Shown here: positions 34,937 to 43,938 of the stretch, piece after piece
Numbering within the stretch: the stretch's first letter is position 1
Layout: every line of letters starts with the position of its first letter
Assembly: GCA_015062235.1 (NCBI GenBank)
Contig: SUUZ01000002.1
Location: 62,001 to 126,000, forward strand
Direction: 5' to 3'
DNA length: 64,000 nucleotides
Origin: Alphaproteobacteria bacterium
GTDB taxonomy: Bacteria > Pseudomonadota > Alphaproteobacteria > RF32 > CAG-239
Translations under genes and position numbers: made by a program
Notes under the pieces: generated by a model
What the model saw: only the letters and a program-made list of their open reading frames with translations
What the model was told of the DNA's origin: nothing
Database searches by the model: none

Positions 34937-36016
34937 TTAAACTTTACTAAATGATGTTATGACTGCTCTTTTAGCAGATTTTACAGCCGTTTCCATACAA
35001 CAAGGATGATCCTTCATTGTCCAATCTCCTGCAATAAAAACATTAGGATATTCGGTTAATGCATTTTGTGGTCGCTGTAAATTATTTTTTTCATTTTGAA
35101 GTATAGTAGCCTTAGGATAGCATACAACTTTATGAGGTGGAACAAATGCCGAATTTACTCCGCGGACATTGTCAATCTCCTTCCAAACTTTTAAGCTAAG
35201 TTCAGATAGTGCTCCAAGGCTTGGTTTATAATCAGAAATTACCGCAGTCAATATATCTCCCTCTACAAAAATCCAATCAGCAATACAAGATTTCAATCCA
35301 ACAAAAGAAGCACCGCGTGGCAAAAATATTTTTTGCGATGTACGATATATTATATTCACGATTTGACTATATTCAAGTAGTGGAACATTTAATATTTTAT
35401 TGGCGGCAAAATTATCTAGAGCAATTATAATTTTATCATTAGAACCAACATCAATTTGCTGTTTGCCAAAATCAAGAGATGCGGCCACACCAAACTGAGT
35501 TAATATCCTTTTTAGAGTGTGATTATAATATATTTCATCTACCTTACAGGCTAGTGGATTAATAATACGTTGGTTCAAATCTTGTCCTGAAAACCAAACT
35601 TTGCGTTTTGAAGATGTATATGGAAACATAGTTTTAAATATATTTTGCTTTATTTTATGAGCAATATTATTAGCATCTGTGTTACAAAAAGCTTTTAATA
35701 TATAGTTTCTATTTTTTAGTAAAGAATCATCTAATTCAAAAATTGTTGGATCCACAAAATATTTAGTTGTTTGCCATTCTTCTTTTTTTACAAATTGAGC
35801 CATAAATTGGTTGGCGCCAATCACGGCGTGAACAGCATTACCTAATCTACATCCTAATTCTTTATCATCATAAGAATATGCACGTCCACCTAGTCTAGAA
35901 GAAGCTTCGTAAACAACCGTGCGAATATTTTTGTTTTTATTTTTCAAAAACCAAGCACATGAAAGCCCCGCAATACCGCCACCAATAATATGATATGTTA
36001 TTTCTTTTGCAGGCAA
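34937..36016 (-). CDS. hpnE: Hydroxysqualene oxidoreductase HpnE
   Basis: HpnE (359 aa) is the FAD-dependent enzyme that reduces hydroxysqualene to squalene in the bacterial three-enzyme route. The Rossmann motif IGGGIAGLSCAWFL and SSRLGGRAYSY are at the start. NVFIAGDWTMKDHPCCMETAVKSA is the C-terminal FAD-binding end of amine-oxidase-type flavoproteins. It is somewhat shorter than usual (about 420). It lies 2 nt after hpnD, which strongly supports the assignment. Confidence 0.88.
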   Translation of the reverse strand: MPAKEITYHIIGGGIAGLSCAWFLKNKNKNIRTVVYEASSRLGGRAYSYDDKELGCRLGNAVHAVIGANQFMAQFVKKEEWQTTKYFVDPTIFELDDSLLKNRNYILKAFCNTDANNIAHKIKQNIFKTMFPYTSSKRKVWFSGQDLNQRIINPLACKVDEIYYNHTLKRILTQFGVAASLDFGKQQIDVGSNDKIIIALDNFAANKILNVPLLEYSQIVNIIYRTSQKIFLPRGASFVGLKSCIADWIFVEGDILTAVISDYKPSLGALSELSLKVWKEIDNVRGVNSAFVPPHKVVCYPKATILQNEKNNLQRPQNALTEYPNVFIAGDWTMKDHPCCMETAVKSAKRAVITSFSKV

Positions 36017-36018
36017 AG

Positions 36019-36855
36019 CTATCTCCCACTAAAAGCCTTAATAACCAACAAAATTTTTTGCAAACAATTAAGCTTAGGTCTAGGTGAAATAACTTCCCAA
36101 CCACGATTTTGCATAATATCAAAATAGCGTTTATAGACATAAGCAAGAGCATTTATGTTGCAAGCAGTTTTTTTATCAAGTTTTTTAATTAATTCAAATG
36201 CAGTATTATAATTAGCCAAAGCTATTTTTGCTAATTCTTCCCTAGCTACAGATAAATTTTTATCAATTAAAACAGTCATTGGATCCGTAGAAACTATGTC
36301 AGCTTTAAGTAAAAACTCCCTAGGGATGTAGAGTCTTCCAATAATAGCATCTTCACGAATATCGCGCAAAATATTGGTAATTTGCATCGCCTGCCCCAAA
36401 GTTTTAGATAATTCAGCAATAAGCTTTTCATCTTTACAACCAAGTACTCGTAAAGACATACTACCAGGAGCACACGCTACCCCATGACAATATCTTTTCA
36501 AATCATCTAAAGAAGGAGCTTGAATAGGATTAGGTAAATCCATTGATATACTATCTAAAAGGTCTACCAAATCTTGTTTAGGAATATTAAAACGCATACA
36601 GTTTTTGTAAATATTACGACCAATATCAGATGCTGGAACTTTTTTGTCGTAAATATTATCAAGTTCGCGTCTCCAAGCGTCTAGTAGTTCTATCTTGTGA
36701 GACAAAGCATCTGTTCCATCAACTATATCATCAATATGTCGACAGAAGGCATATAATGTATAGATTGCCCGACGTTCTTTAGTTGGTAAAATATGCATTC
36801 CCCAAAAAAAAGATGAACCAGACTTTTTTACAATCTTTTTTATTATTTTATTCAT
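36019..36855 (-). CDS. hpnD: Presqualene diphosphate synthase HpnD
   Basis: HpnD (278 aa) joins two farnesyl diphosphates to presqualene diphosphate. The two aspartate-rich motifs are visible: FCRHIDDIVDG and LRDIREDA, with GQAMQITNILRD and the arginine-rich end of the all-alpha isoprenoid fold. ATG 36855 overlaps the hpnC stop as ATGA; the frame continues ten codons further upstream without a better start. Confidence 0.9.
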   Translation of the reverse strand: MNKIIKKIVKKSGSSFFWGMHILPTKERRAIYTLYAFCRHIDDIVDGTDALSHKIELLDAWRRELDNIYDKKVPASDIGRNIYKNCMRFNIPKQDLVDLLDSISMDLPNPIQAPSLDDLKRYCHGVACAPGSMSLRVLGCKDEKLIAELSKTLGQAMQITNILRDIREDAIIGRLYIPREFLLKADIVSTDPMTVLIDKNLSVAREELAKIALANYNTAFELIKKLDKKTACNINALAYVYKRYFDIMQNRGWEVISPRPKLNCLQKILLVIKAFSGR

Positions 36856-37697
36856 AAAATTTGCCCCTGCTTTGAATACTTGCAAAATAGTGCTGTAATA
36901 ACGCCATTACAAAAGGCTTTACACCAGTGCCAAACAGTGAGTTTGGGTAATTTTTGCAATATATCTACTTTCTTATATCTTTGTATCATATAATTAGTTA
37001 ATGAAAGAATAACACCAATTTCTAAACGCAAACGAAAACTTTTAACTAATCTAGGCAATACCTTGACATCTGCCTGCATAGCATCAAGCTTTTCAATTAA
37101 TTCTGAAATCATTTCTTTGACTTCTGACTTACTATAGGACAATCCCAAATCACTAGCACGCAAATTATATTTTGTTAAAATATCTTGGGGTATATAAACC
37201 CTTTTCAACAAACTTAAATCATCTTTTATATCGCTTAAATGATCAACCAGTTGTAAAAGAATACACAAATTTTCAGCTGGTAAATAAGCTGATGGATTTT
37301 CATTATTAATTGCCAACATAAAACGCCCTACAGGAGCTGCTGAAAAACGGCAATAATCAATAAGTTCTTCCCAAATATGTATCACTTGTCCTGAAGCATC
37401 TCTTTCAAAAGCTGTCAATAAATCCAAAAACAACGATGCATCAAGGTTTTCTTTCATAAATAAACGCCCCAGTTTACGAATAACTATCAAATTATTCCCT
37501 GCATTTGGTGCCATAAAAGCTTCTCTAATATCTTTAAGTTTTGCCAATTTCTGCTCACAATCTAGTAAAGGATCATCGGCTATGTTATCAGCCAACCTAG
37601 CTGCTTTGTAATATGCTTTTACAAGAGGCTTTAAATTTGAATTAATTAACATTCCAACAGGAAAATTTTCATTATGATAAGAAACTTCATCTTTCAT
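36852..37697 (-). CDS. hpnC: Hydroxysqualene synthase HpnC
   Basis: HpnC (281 aa) converts presqualene diphosphate to hydroxysqualene. It opens with NENFPVGMLI and RLADNIADDP, the HpnC form of the first aspartate motif. LVDHLSDIKDDLSLLKRVYIP is the second. It lies 4 nt after trmFO and overlaps hpnD by 4 nt. With hpnD and hpnE this gives a complete path from farnesyl diphosphate to squalene. A squalene-hopene cyclase is not in this window. Confidence 0.9.
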   Translation of the reverse strand: MKDEVSYHNENFPVGMLINSNLKPLVKAYYKAARLADNIADDPLLDCEQKLAKLKDIREAFMAPNAGNNLIVIRKLGRLFMKENLDASLFLDLLTAFERDASGQVIHIWEELIDYCRFSAAPVGRFMLAINNENPSAYLPAENLCILLQLVDHLSDIKDDLSLLKRVYIPQDILTKYNLRASDLGLSYSKSEVKEMISELIEKLDAMQADVKVLPRLVKSFRLRLEIGVILSLTNYMIQRYKKVDILQKLPKLTVWHWCKAFCNGVITALFCKYSKQGQIL

Positions 37698-37701
37698 TAT
37701 A

Positions 37702-39060
37702 TTACACCTTTATTTTTTCAATCCATGGAACAATATCTATTAATGCTCGTTTACAATATGCTTCTTTGCGCTCTTGCCCTTTGATTTTACGAAATTTGCC
37801 ATTAGAGGTCATTTCACCAACTATTGTTGGAAAGAGTCCAAAATTAACATTCATTGGCTGATAATATTCAATATTTGTATCATCTCTTAAGTGGCTATAA
37901 ATAGCACCAAATGCTGTGGTTTTAGGTGGAAGAATAGTTTCTTTTTCTAAAAGTTCACAAGACTTAAAATAACCAACCAAAAAACCAATAGCTGCACTTT
38001 CAACATATCCTTCACATCCTGTAATTTGTCCCGCAAAGCTTATGTTAGACATTGTTTTTAATCTAAGGTAATCATCTAACAATATAGGACTTTTGATAAA
38101 AGTATTTTTATGAATACCCCCTAGTCTAGCAAAACGTGCATTTTCAAGACCTGGTATCTGCCTAAAAATTTTTTCTTGTTCGCCATATTTCATTTTAGTT
38201 TGAAAACCTACCATGTTACGCAAAGTATCTTCTTTGTTGTCTTGGCGTAGTTGTACAACTGCATAAGGTTTTTCTAATGGATTATTTGAATTGGTCAAAC
38301 CCACTGGTTTCATTGGTCCAAAAAGGAGTGTATCTTTTCCCCTTTCTGCCATAACCTCAATGGGTAAACATCCATCAAAATATGCAACTTTTTCAAAATC
38401 ATGGAATTCAACTTTTTCAGCATTAAGCAATGCTTCAACAAATGAATAATATTCTTTTTCATTTAGTGGACAGTTGATATAATCAAATTTATCACCTTTA
38501 TCATAACGAGATTGATACCAAGCCTTAGAAAAATCTATACTATCTTTATAAATAACAGGCGCGATTGCATCAAAAAAACTAAGACTCTGATTACCAACAG
38601 TTTCAAGAATAGAATTAATAAGTTTTTCAGATGTAAGCGGCCCACTAGCGACAATAGTATGTTGTTCATTGTGTGGCAGACTGTCTACTTCTTCAGAGAC
38701 AAAATTTATTAAAGGATGTTCGTGTAATTTTGTATCAACATAATTAGCAAATTCATCTCTATCAACAGCTAAAGCTCCTCCAGCGGGAACTTTGGTATGA
38801 TCAGCAGCTTCAAGAATTAATGAACCAGCAAGGCGCATTTCTTGATGTAATAGCCCTACGGCACTATTACTAAAATCGTCTGAACGCAACGAATTTGAAC
38901 AAACAAGTTCTGCTGCTTTGCTTGTTTTGTGGGCAGGAGTTGATTGTAAAGGTCGCATCTCATGTATAATAACATTAATACCTCTAGATGCTATCTGCCA
39001 AGCTGCTTCGCTTCCAGATAACCCCGCTCCAATTATATGTACTTCTTTTCTTATTGTCAT
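37702..39060 (-). CDS. trmFO: Methylenetetrahydrofolate-tRNA (uracil-5-)-methyltransferase TrmFO
   Basis: TrmFO (452 aa) makes 5-methyluridine at position 54 of tRNA using methylene-tetrahydrofolate and FAD. HIIGAGLSGSEAAWQIA is the FAD site, followed by MRPLQSTPAHKT, ELVCSNSLRSDD with the catalytic cysteine, GALAVDRDEF, GLTNSNNPLEKPYAVVQLRQ and FAGQITGCEGYVESAA, all typical. It heads the hpnCDE-protease-rnhA operon, perhaps by chance of gene order. Confidence 0.95.
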   Translation of the reverse strand: MTIRKEVHIIGAGLSGSEAAWQIASRGINVIIHEMRPLQSTPAHKTSKAAELVCSNSLRSDDFSNSAVGLLHQEMRLAGSLILEAADHTKVPAGGALAVDRDEFANYVDTKLHEHPLINFVSEEVDSLPHNEQHTIVASGPLTSEKLINSILETVGNQSLSFFDAIAPVIYKDSIDFSKAWYQSRYDKGDKFDYINCPLNEKEYYSFVEALLNAEKVEFHDFEKVAYFDGCLPIEVMAERGKDTLLFGPMKPVGLTNSNNPLEKPYAVVQLRQDNKEDTLRNMVGFQTKMKYGEQEKIFRQIPGLENARFARLGGIHKNTFIKSPILLDDYLRLKTMSNISFAGQITGCEGYVESAAIGFLVGYFKSCELLEKETILPPKTTAFGAIYSHLRDDTNIEYYQPMNVNFGLFPTIVGEMTSNGKFRKIKGQERKEAYCKRALIDIVPWIEKIKV

Positions 39061-39189
39061 AAGCGCTGTTATATACTTTTATATCCTAAAAGTAAACAAA
39101 AACTTCGTTTATAAGTTGCTTATAGTGTTTGCCAAGCTAAATAAAAAAAAATATACTATCAAACGATAATGCGTAAAAGGTTAATAGTG

Positions 39190-40404
39190 ATGAAGTTAAA
39201 ACTTTTAGGACTGATATTTGTTTGGGCAAGTTTGTTTTGTTTAGCACCAGTTTGGGCTAGCGAAGATTCTGCTGAATATCCGTTCCCTGATGATTTTAAT
39301 TTTGATGAATTACCTGAAATTGAAGAACTACCTCCCCCTTCAGTAACTGTAGCTACAGCACCATCGACAGAAGATACTAAAAATCAGGAAGAAGCAACCT
39401 CTAAAGTTGAGGACGTAAAATCTGATATTTTACCTTCAATAGATACTTCTGAAAGCCAACCATCACCTGAAAAGCTTATATTTGATGAACCAGAAGTTGA
39501 AACTACAAATCAAGATAATACCATAAATACACCTGAGCCCCCTATATTTATTCCTAAGCGTCCTGATATTAAAGCTCAAAACGAAGATGCTTTTGAAGAA
39601 AATAAAAGCCTTACGGATACGCTAAAAGCAGAATCGGCAAATGAACCTAAAAATGTTTTGGAAGGAACTTGGGTAGAGAAGCTTACATCATCTAATCCTT
39701 TGTCATTAATGGGAATTGAATCCGGTAACATTTCTGAAAATAAAACGGAAAATCAGTTAGAAGAACTTGTTAAAAAATCTCGTAACAAAGATAAATCTGG
39801 TAAATCTAATGCTTCAGTATTTGATATTTCTGGAGTTATGTTGAGAATGAATCTTAATCAAGTTGAAAGAACTTTAGAAAATCGTGGTTTTCGTAAAATT
39901 AATGCTAAATTTGAAATTCCTAACTTTATTAAGTGGCGCAATGAAGAAACTTGTCGTAATCAAGGTATTGTTGGCTATGAACGATTAGAAGCTTGCGTAA
40001 TATCAATGGCCAAAAAAGATGGGCACCAATATTTGCAGTACATAAAATATGCTAAATTTGATTCTAAAGAAGAAATAGAAGTTTATTTTACTAGTAATTT
40101 TACTGAAAATAAGGTCTATAAAATAGTTTATAAATCTACAATTGCTAGCATAACAGGTAATTCTCCTAAAGCTATTTATATTAGAAATATCAAAGTTTAT
40201 GATTTTTGGAAGAAGATTAATCAAAAATATGGACATCCTGATAATAAAACAAATGTTACATGGGGATTGGGGGGAGATAAACCATTTCTTAAGGCTTCTA
40301 CAGGTAATTTATTATTGGAAGATCCAATGTTTCGCGAAATGGATTATACCAGGATGTCGCGAGAGGATCAACGTTTTATAAATAGTGATTTTTACAATTT
40401 TTAA
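39190..40404 (+). CDS. Exported Pro/Glu-rich protein of unknown function
   Basis: The 404-aa product has a signal peptide (MKLKLLGLIFVWASLFCLAPVWAS). A long acidic, proline-, threonine- and glutamate-rich low-complexity stretch follows (about residues 25-200; DELPEIEELPPPSVTVATAP). The C-terminal domain (about 215-400) is probably folded, with patterns such as LRMNLNQVERTLENRGFRK and YDFWKKINQKYGHPDN. The N-terminal part may span the periplasm. ATG 39190 has AAAAGG 9 nt upstream; an earlier ATG lies at 39169. It is 25 nt before chpT and may be cotranscribed. I cannot name the family. Confidence 0.65.
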   Translation: MKLKLLGLIFVWASLFCLAPVWASEDSAEYPFPDDFNFDELPEIEELPPPSVTVATAPSTEDTKNQEEATSKVEDVKSDILPSIDTSESQPSPEKLIFDEPEVETTNQDNTINTPEPPIFIPKRPDIKAQNEDAFEENKSLTDTLKAESANEPKNVLEGTWVEKLTSSNPLSLMGIESGNISENKTENQLEELVKKSRNKDKSGKSNASVFDISGVMLRMNLNQVERTLENRGFRKINAKFEIPNFIKWRNEETCRNQGIVGYERLEACVISMAKKDGHQYLQYIKYAKFDSKEEIEVYFTSNFTENKVYKIVYKSTIASITGNSPKAIYIRNIKVYDFWKKINQKYGHPDNKTNVTWGLGGDKPFLKASTGNLLLEDPMFREMDYTRMSREDQRFINSDFYNF

Positions 40405-40429
40405 TATTTGAAATAGTAAAGGTTTTTAT

Positions 40430-41029
40430 ATGACTGACGCCAATGTTTGTGAATTAGTTTGTACACGTATTAGCCACGATATTGTTGGAAATGTGGGGGC
40501 TGTTGCAAATGCTGTTGAGCTCTTAGAAGAAGGTGATATGGAATTTATTGATGATATTATATCAATATTAAAAACTAGTTCTACAACCATGTCTGCACGA
40601 ATGAAGTTTTTCCGTTTGGCTTTTGGACTTAACAATCCTAACTTAGAAAATGAAAATTTTGTCAAACAAACAGCTCAGGATTACTTGCTTACGATAGGAA
40701 ATAAAGATTATCCTATAACGCTTGATTTTAATGTTAAAAATGTCGCAAAACGTAAAGAAGCTCTGATAATGGTTATGATTGCTGCTGATTTATTGGTTAG
40801 AGGTAGCAATATCATCATTTGGGACGATAGTGATGAGCGTTTGACACTACAAATTGGTGCTGGAGCTAAATTATCAGATGATAAAATAAACAAAATAAAA
40901 AAAGCCTTGGTAGATGATGTGATTGATGATGCCGTTCTCGCTCCTGTGTCGGTTTTGAAAGATATAACCAAAGGACAAAAGATTAAGCTTATAGATGACG
41001 ATGGTTTGATAAAGTTGATTGTGGAGTAA
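40430..41029 (+). CDS. chpT: ChpT-like histidine phosphotransferase
   Basis: This 199-aa protein resembles ChpT, the alphaproteobacterial phosphotransferase that relays phosphate from the CckA kinase to the response regulators CtrA and CpdR. The phosphorylated histidine lies in RISHDIVGNVGAVANAVELL (the kinase-like H-D/E motif). A degenerate ATPase-like C-terminal half follows, as in the family. A single-domain CheY and a CheR follow at once. The link to a CckA-CtrA system is inference, since neither gene is present here. Confidence 0.75.
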   Translation: MTDANVCELVCTRISHDIVGNVGAVANAVELLEEGDMEFIDDIISILKTSSTTMSARMKFFRLAFGLNNPNLENENFVKQTAQDYLLTIGNKDYPITLDFNVKNVAKRKEALIMVMIAADLLVRGSNIIIWDDSDERLTLQIGAGAKLSDDKINKIKKALVDDVIDDAVLAPVSVLKDITKGQKIKLIDDDGLIKLIVE

Positions 41030-41037
41030 AAAATAAT

Positions 41038-41415
41038 ATGCCTAGTTGTATCGTTGCCGATGATTCTAAGATTATGAGAATGCTGATATCTAAAATTATG
41101 GAGAATTTTGGTTATAGTGTTGATGAAGCTGAAAATGGCGAAGATGTACTTGAACAATGTGCTAAAAATATGCCTGACTTAGTAATTTGCGATTGGGAAT
41201 TACCACTTATTGATGGGATAGATGTGTTGTTAAAAATTAGAACAGACAAAAAAGTAAAACAACCTGTTTTTATATTTTGTTCTTATAAAAAAGATACTCA
41301 AATCATTGAACAAGCTCTTAATGCTGGAGCTGATGATTTTATTATGCGTCCATTTGATGAGGATATTATTGCATCTAAACTCAGAATTATTAAAATATTG
41401 CGAGGAGTTAGATAA
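41038..41415 (+). CDS. Single-domain response regulator (CheY-like)
   Basis: A 125-aa receiver domain with the acidic pair in VADDSKI, the phosphorylated aspartate in ICDWELPLIDG, and the conserved lysine region (FCSYKK). The fifth-strand K/T switch is present. No output domain follows. It begins 8 nt after chpT and its stop touches cheR, so the three form an operon. CheY or a CpdR-like partner of ChpT are both possible. Confidence 0.85.
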   Translation: MPSCIVADDSKIMRMLISKIMENFGYSVDEAENGEDVLEQCAKNMPDLVICDWELPLIDGIDVLLKIRTDKKVKQPVFIFCSYKKDTQIIEQALNAGADDFIMRPFDEDIIASKLRIIKILRGVR

Positions 41416-42315
41416 ATGCGGCGGCAAGATTTTGAATTTTTACTAGATTTATTAAAAGAAAATGCTGGATGGGAATTTGACGAAACGCAATATTTTATTA
41501 TTGATAAAAAAATGACCAATTTTATCAGAGAAAAAAAATTTGCAACTGTTGAAGATCTTGTTGGCGAACTTAAAACAGGTAATCGCCCTTTAATTGCTCA
41601 AGTTGTTGAGTCTATAGCTTTTTCAGATACATCTTTTTTCAGAGATTTTGATGTCTTTTATCGTTTTCAAAAAGTATTATTGCCTGCTTTAAAAGAAAAA
41701 TGTAGGGCAACAAAAAAACTTAATATTTGGAGTTTAGGGTGTTCGACAGGACAAGAAGCATATTCAATAGCTATGTCTATAGATAAAACCAATAAAATGT
41801 TTGCCGATTGGGATATTAATATTTTAGGTTCTGACCTTTCTTCAATAGCTATTAGTAAGGCTCAACGTGGTCTTTATAACAATTTTGAAGTGCAAATGGG
41901 ACTTAATGCCAAAGACATTTTAAAATATTTTTCTTATCAAAATGAACAGTGGTTAATTTGTGATGATATTAAAAATATGGTTGAATTTCGCCGTTATAAT
42001 ATGTTGGAGCAAGCTATTGTAAAATCAAAATTTGAAGTGGTTTTTTGTTGTAATGTTTTGCGATATTTTGCACCAGATTATCAAGAAGATATTTTACGCC
42101 GAATTAGTGAAAAACAGCCTCAAGGTGGATTTTTATATATAGGAAAAGGTGAACACATTCCTGCTATTGAAAAATTTTATTACAAACTTGATGCTAATAG
42201 CGGTGCTTATATGGCAATAGGCAACACATCTACTCGTACGAACGCTGGAAACTTGTCTGTATCTGATTCAGATGATGACGCACTGCCAAGTTTTATTCGT
42301 CCTAAAGGTTTATGA
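41416..42315 (+). CDS. cheR: CheR-type protein-glutamate methyltransferase
   Basis: The 299-aa protein is a CheR methyltransferase, which adds methyl groups to chemoreceptor glutamates from S-adenosylmethionine. The N-terminal helical domain is followed by DTSFFRDFDVFYRFQ, the SAM site SLGCSTGQEAYSIAMSI and GSDLSSIAISKAQRGLYNN. CCNVLRYF replaces the usual CRNVLIYF. The C-terminal tail is short (to residue 299). It follows the CheY gene with no gap. No cheB, cheA or receptor gene lies in this window. Confidence 0.88.
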   Translation: MRRQDFEFLLDLLKENAGWEFDETQYFIIDKKMTNFIREKKFATVEDLVGELKTGNRPLIAQVVESIAFSDTSFFRDFDVFYRFQKVLLPALKEKCRATKKLNIWSLGCSTGQEAYSIAMSIDKTNKMFADWDINILGSDLSSIAISKAQRGLYNNFEVQMGLNAKDILKYFSYQNEQWLICDDIKNMVEFRRYNMLEQAIVKSKFEVVFCCNVLRYFAPDYQEDILRRISEKQPQGGFLYIGKGEHIPAIEKFYYKLDANSGAYMAIGNTSTRTNAGNLSVSDSDDDALPSFIRPKGL

Positions 42316-42390
42316 TAACTTACTTGAGAAAAATTGTTTGTAGTTACATAGTTTAACGTCCAAGTTAATGGCTTGTGTGTTTTTTCTCTT

Positions 42391-43167
42391 TTATAAAAGT
42401 TGGTTTTCTATATTTTCAATTCTACGTTCGGCTAAATTGCAATATTCTTTAGTGTTGTCAATGCCAACAAATTTACGTCCTAGCTTTATCGCTGCTACAC
42501 CTGTTGTTCCACTTCCCATAAATGGGTCAAATATTACATCACCCTCTTTGGTAGATGCTGTGATAATACGCTCTAAAAGTGCTAAAGGTTTTTGTGTTGG
42601 ATGACGACCAAATTTTTTTTCATCAGGAGGTGTTGCTGCAATAGACCAAACAGTTCTCATTTGATGATGTGGTTTTTTAATCGTATCTTTAGGAAAATCG
42701 CCATCTTTCATAGCTGCGTAATTAAAATAGTGTTTAGCCTTTTTATTTTTGCGTGCCCAAACAAGACTTTCATGACTAGCGGTAAAATATTTACATGACA
42801 AATTAGGACTAGCATTTGGTTTGAACCATATAACATCATTAAGAATATGATATCCTAGTTGTTGCATTGCATAACCACAAGGATGAATGCTATGATAAGT
42901 ACCAGAAACCCAAATTGTACCATTAGGTTTTAGTAGACGTTGACACTCTTTAAGCCAACGTTTATGAAATTCAAAATTAGCTTCAACGCCCTGACAATAG
43001 TCCCACTTTCCTTTATTTATTGATACAAGTTTGCCATTTTGACAGCTTGTTCCTACATTCGAAATCATATAAGGAGGATCAACAAAAATCATATCAAAAC
43101 TTTCATCAGGTATGTTTTGCATAACCCTAAAACTATCATCATTATATATTTGATATTTTTTATTCAT
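42391..43167 (-). CDS. Orphan DNA adenine N6-methyltransferase, beta class
   Basis: This 258-aa protein has DPPYMIS first and FDPFMGSGTTG last, the order of class-beta N6-adenine methyltransferases (CcrM, HinfI, DpnA). IWVSGTYHSIHPCGYAMQQ and FTASHESLVWARK are in between. It is shorter than CcrM (about 358), lacking the C-terminal DNA-binding extension, and is closer in size to M.DpnIIB. No restriction endonuclease is adjacent. GAGGAG lies 9 nt before ATG 43167, and the frame also has a TTG one codon earlier. The target site cannot be read from the sequence. Confidence 0.85.
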   Translation of the reverse strand: MNKKYQIYNDDSFRVMQNIPDESFDMIFVDPPYMISNVGTSCQNGKLVSINKGKWDYCQGVEANFEFHKRWLKECQRLLKPNGTIWVSGTYHSIHPCGYAMQQLGYHILNDVIWFKPNASPNLSCKYFTASHESLVWARKNKKAKHYFNYAAMKDGDFPKDTIKKPHHQMRTVWSIAATPPDEKKFGRHPTQKPLALLERIITASTKEGDVIFDPFMGSGTTGVAAIKLGRKFVGIDNTKEYCNLAERRIENIENQLL

Positions 43168-43251
43168 CAATCAAAACTCCTCATCAGATATTATGCAGTA
43201 TGCGCCCAAATAGACAAGCTTGCAACCATAAAATCGTTGTTTACCCAAACA

Positions 43252-43279
43252 AAAACCCGCCAAACAAAAGGCGGGTTTT
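43252..43279 (-). terminator. Intrinsic terminator of the Cys-rich lipoprotein gene
   Basis: A perfect 10-bp stem (AAAACCCGCC with GGCGGGTTTT) with an 8-nt loop and a T-run on the minus strand, downstream of the gene at 43300. Confidence 0.8.
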
Positions 43280-43299
43280 ACTCATGGGGTCATAGAGGT

Positions 43300-43758
43300 T
43301 TATTTGACATCATTGAGGAGAACAGATTCATTGTCAACAACCTCTACCTGCTCAACGTTAGCAGAACTATAAGGGGCAGTTTCATAGCTAACTTGAGAAT
43401 AGGTTTTAGGTTCATAAACAGTCTTGTATGTTGTTTTCTTATAAACAATTTCTACAGGCTCACGTGTTTCAGAAATTTTTGTTTCACAACTATTGCAAGA
43501 ATTACAAGCAGGTCTTGCTTGAGCACAACAAGTTGGCTTTGGAGCATTACAAGGACGATAACGAACAGGAGCTGGTTTAGCCACATGACGTTCAGCTTTT
43601 TTGTAAACATAACGATAGCATGTACGTCCGTCAAAGTAGTCACAATCCAACTTTGCTTCATTATGAGATTGATACGCAACATTAACTTCATCATCACATT
43701 CAAAACAAGCACACGCAGAAACAAAACTAGCCAAAGCAATTATAAAGATTTTTTTCAT
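43300..43758 (-). CDS. Cysteine-rich lipoprotein, 152 aa
   Basis: The signal peptide ends in a lipobox, FVSAC, so the mature protein would be anchored by Cys16. Nine more cysteines or so follow, in clusters such as CCAQARPACNSCNSC, with many tyrosine/threonine/lysine residues (VYKKTTYKTVYEPKTY). No family is recognised. Disulfide bonds in the periplasm are likely. A GGGGA site lies 8 nt before the ATG. The upstream 43759-43860 is A/T-rich and holds a plausible promoter, TTGATT with TATATT. Confidence 0.75.
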   Translation of the reverse strand: MKKIFIIALASFVSACACFECDDEVNVAYQSHNEAKLDCDYFDGRTCYRYVYKKAERHVAKPAPVRYRPCNAPKPTCCAQARPACNSCNSCETKISETREPVEIVYKKTTYKTVYEPKTYSQVSYETAPYSSANVEQVEVVDNESVLLNDVK

Positions 43759-43886
43759 GGCATATCCCCAAAATATTGAAATGTTTTTTGTCTAAAATGG
43801 TTAATTTTTGGTTAATATATACTTTTTGTATAAAAAATCAAGTGCTTTTTTTATTTTTTTTGTCATTTTTTGCAAAATAGCTAAAA

Positions 43887-43926
43887 AAAACACCTCAAGT
43901 TCTCATTAAAGAACTCAAGGTGTTTT
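43887..43926. terminator. Intrinsic terminator of the orphan gene at 43939
   Basis: Arms 43887-43903 and 43910-43926 pair over 17 nt with a central 2x2 mismatch. The A-run at the 5' side gives a U-run on the minus strand. Confidence 0.75.
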
Positions 43927-43938
43927 CTATTTTATGAT

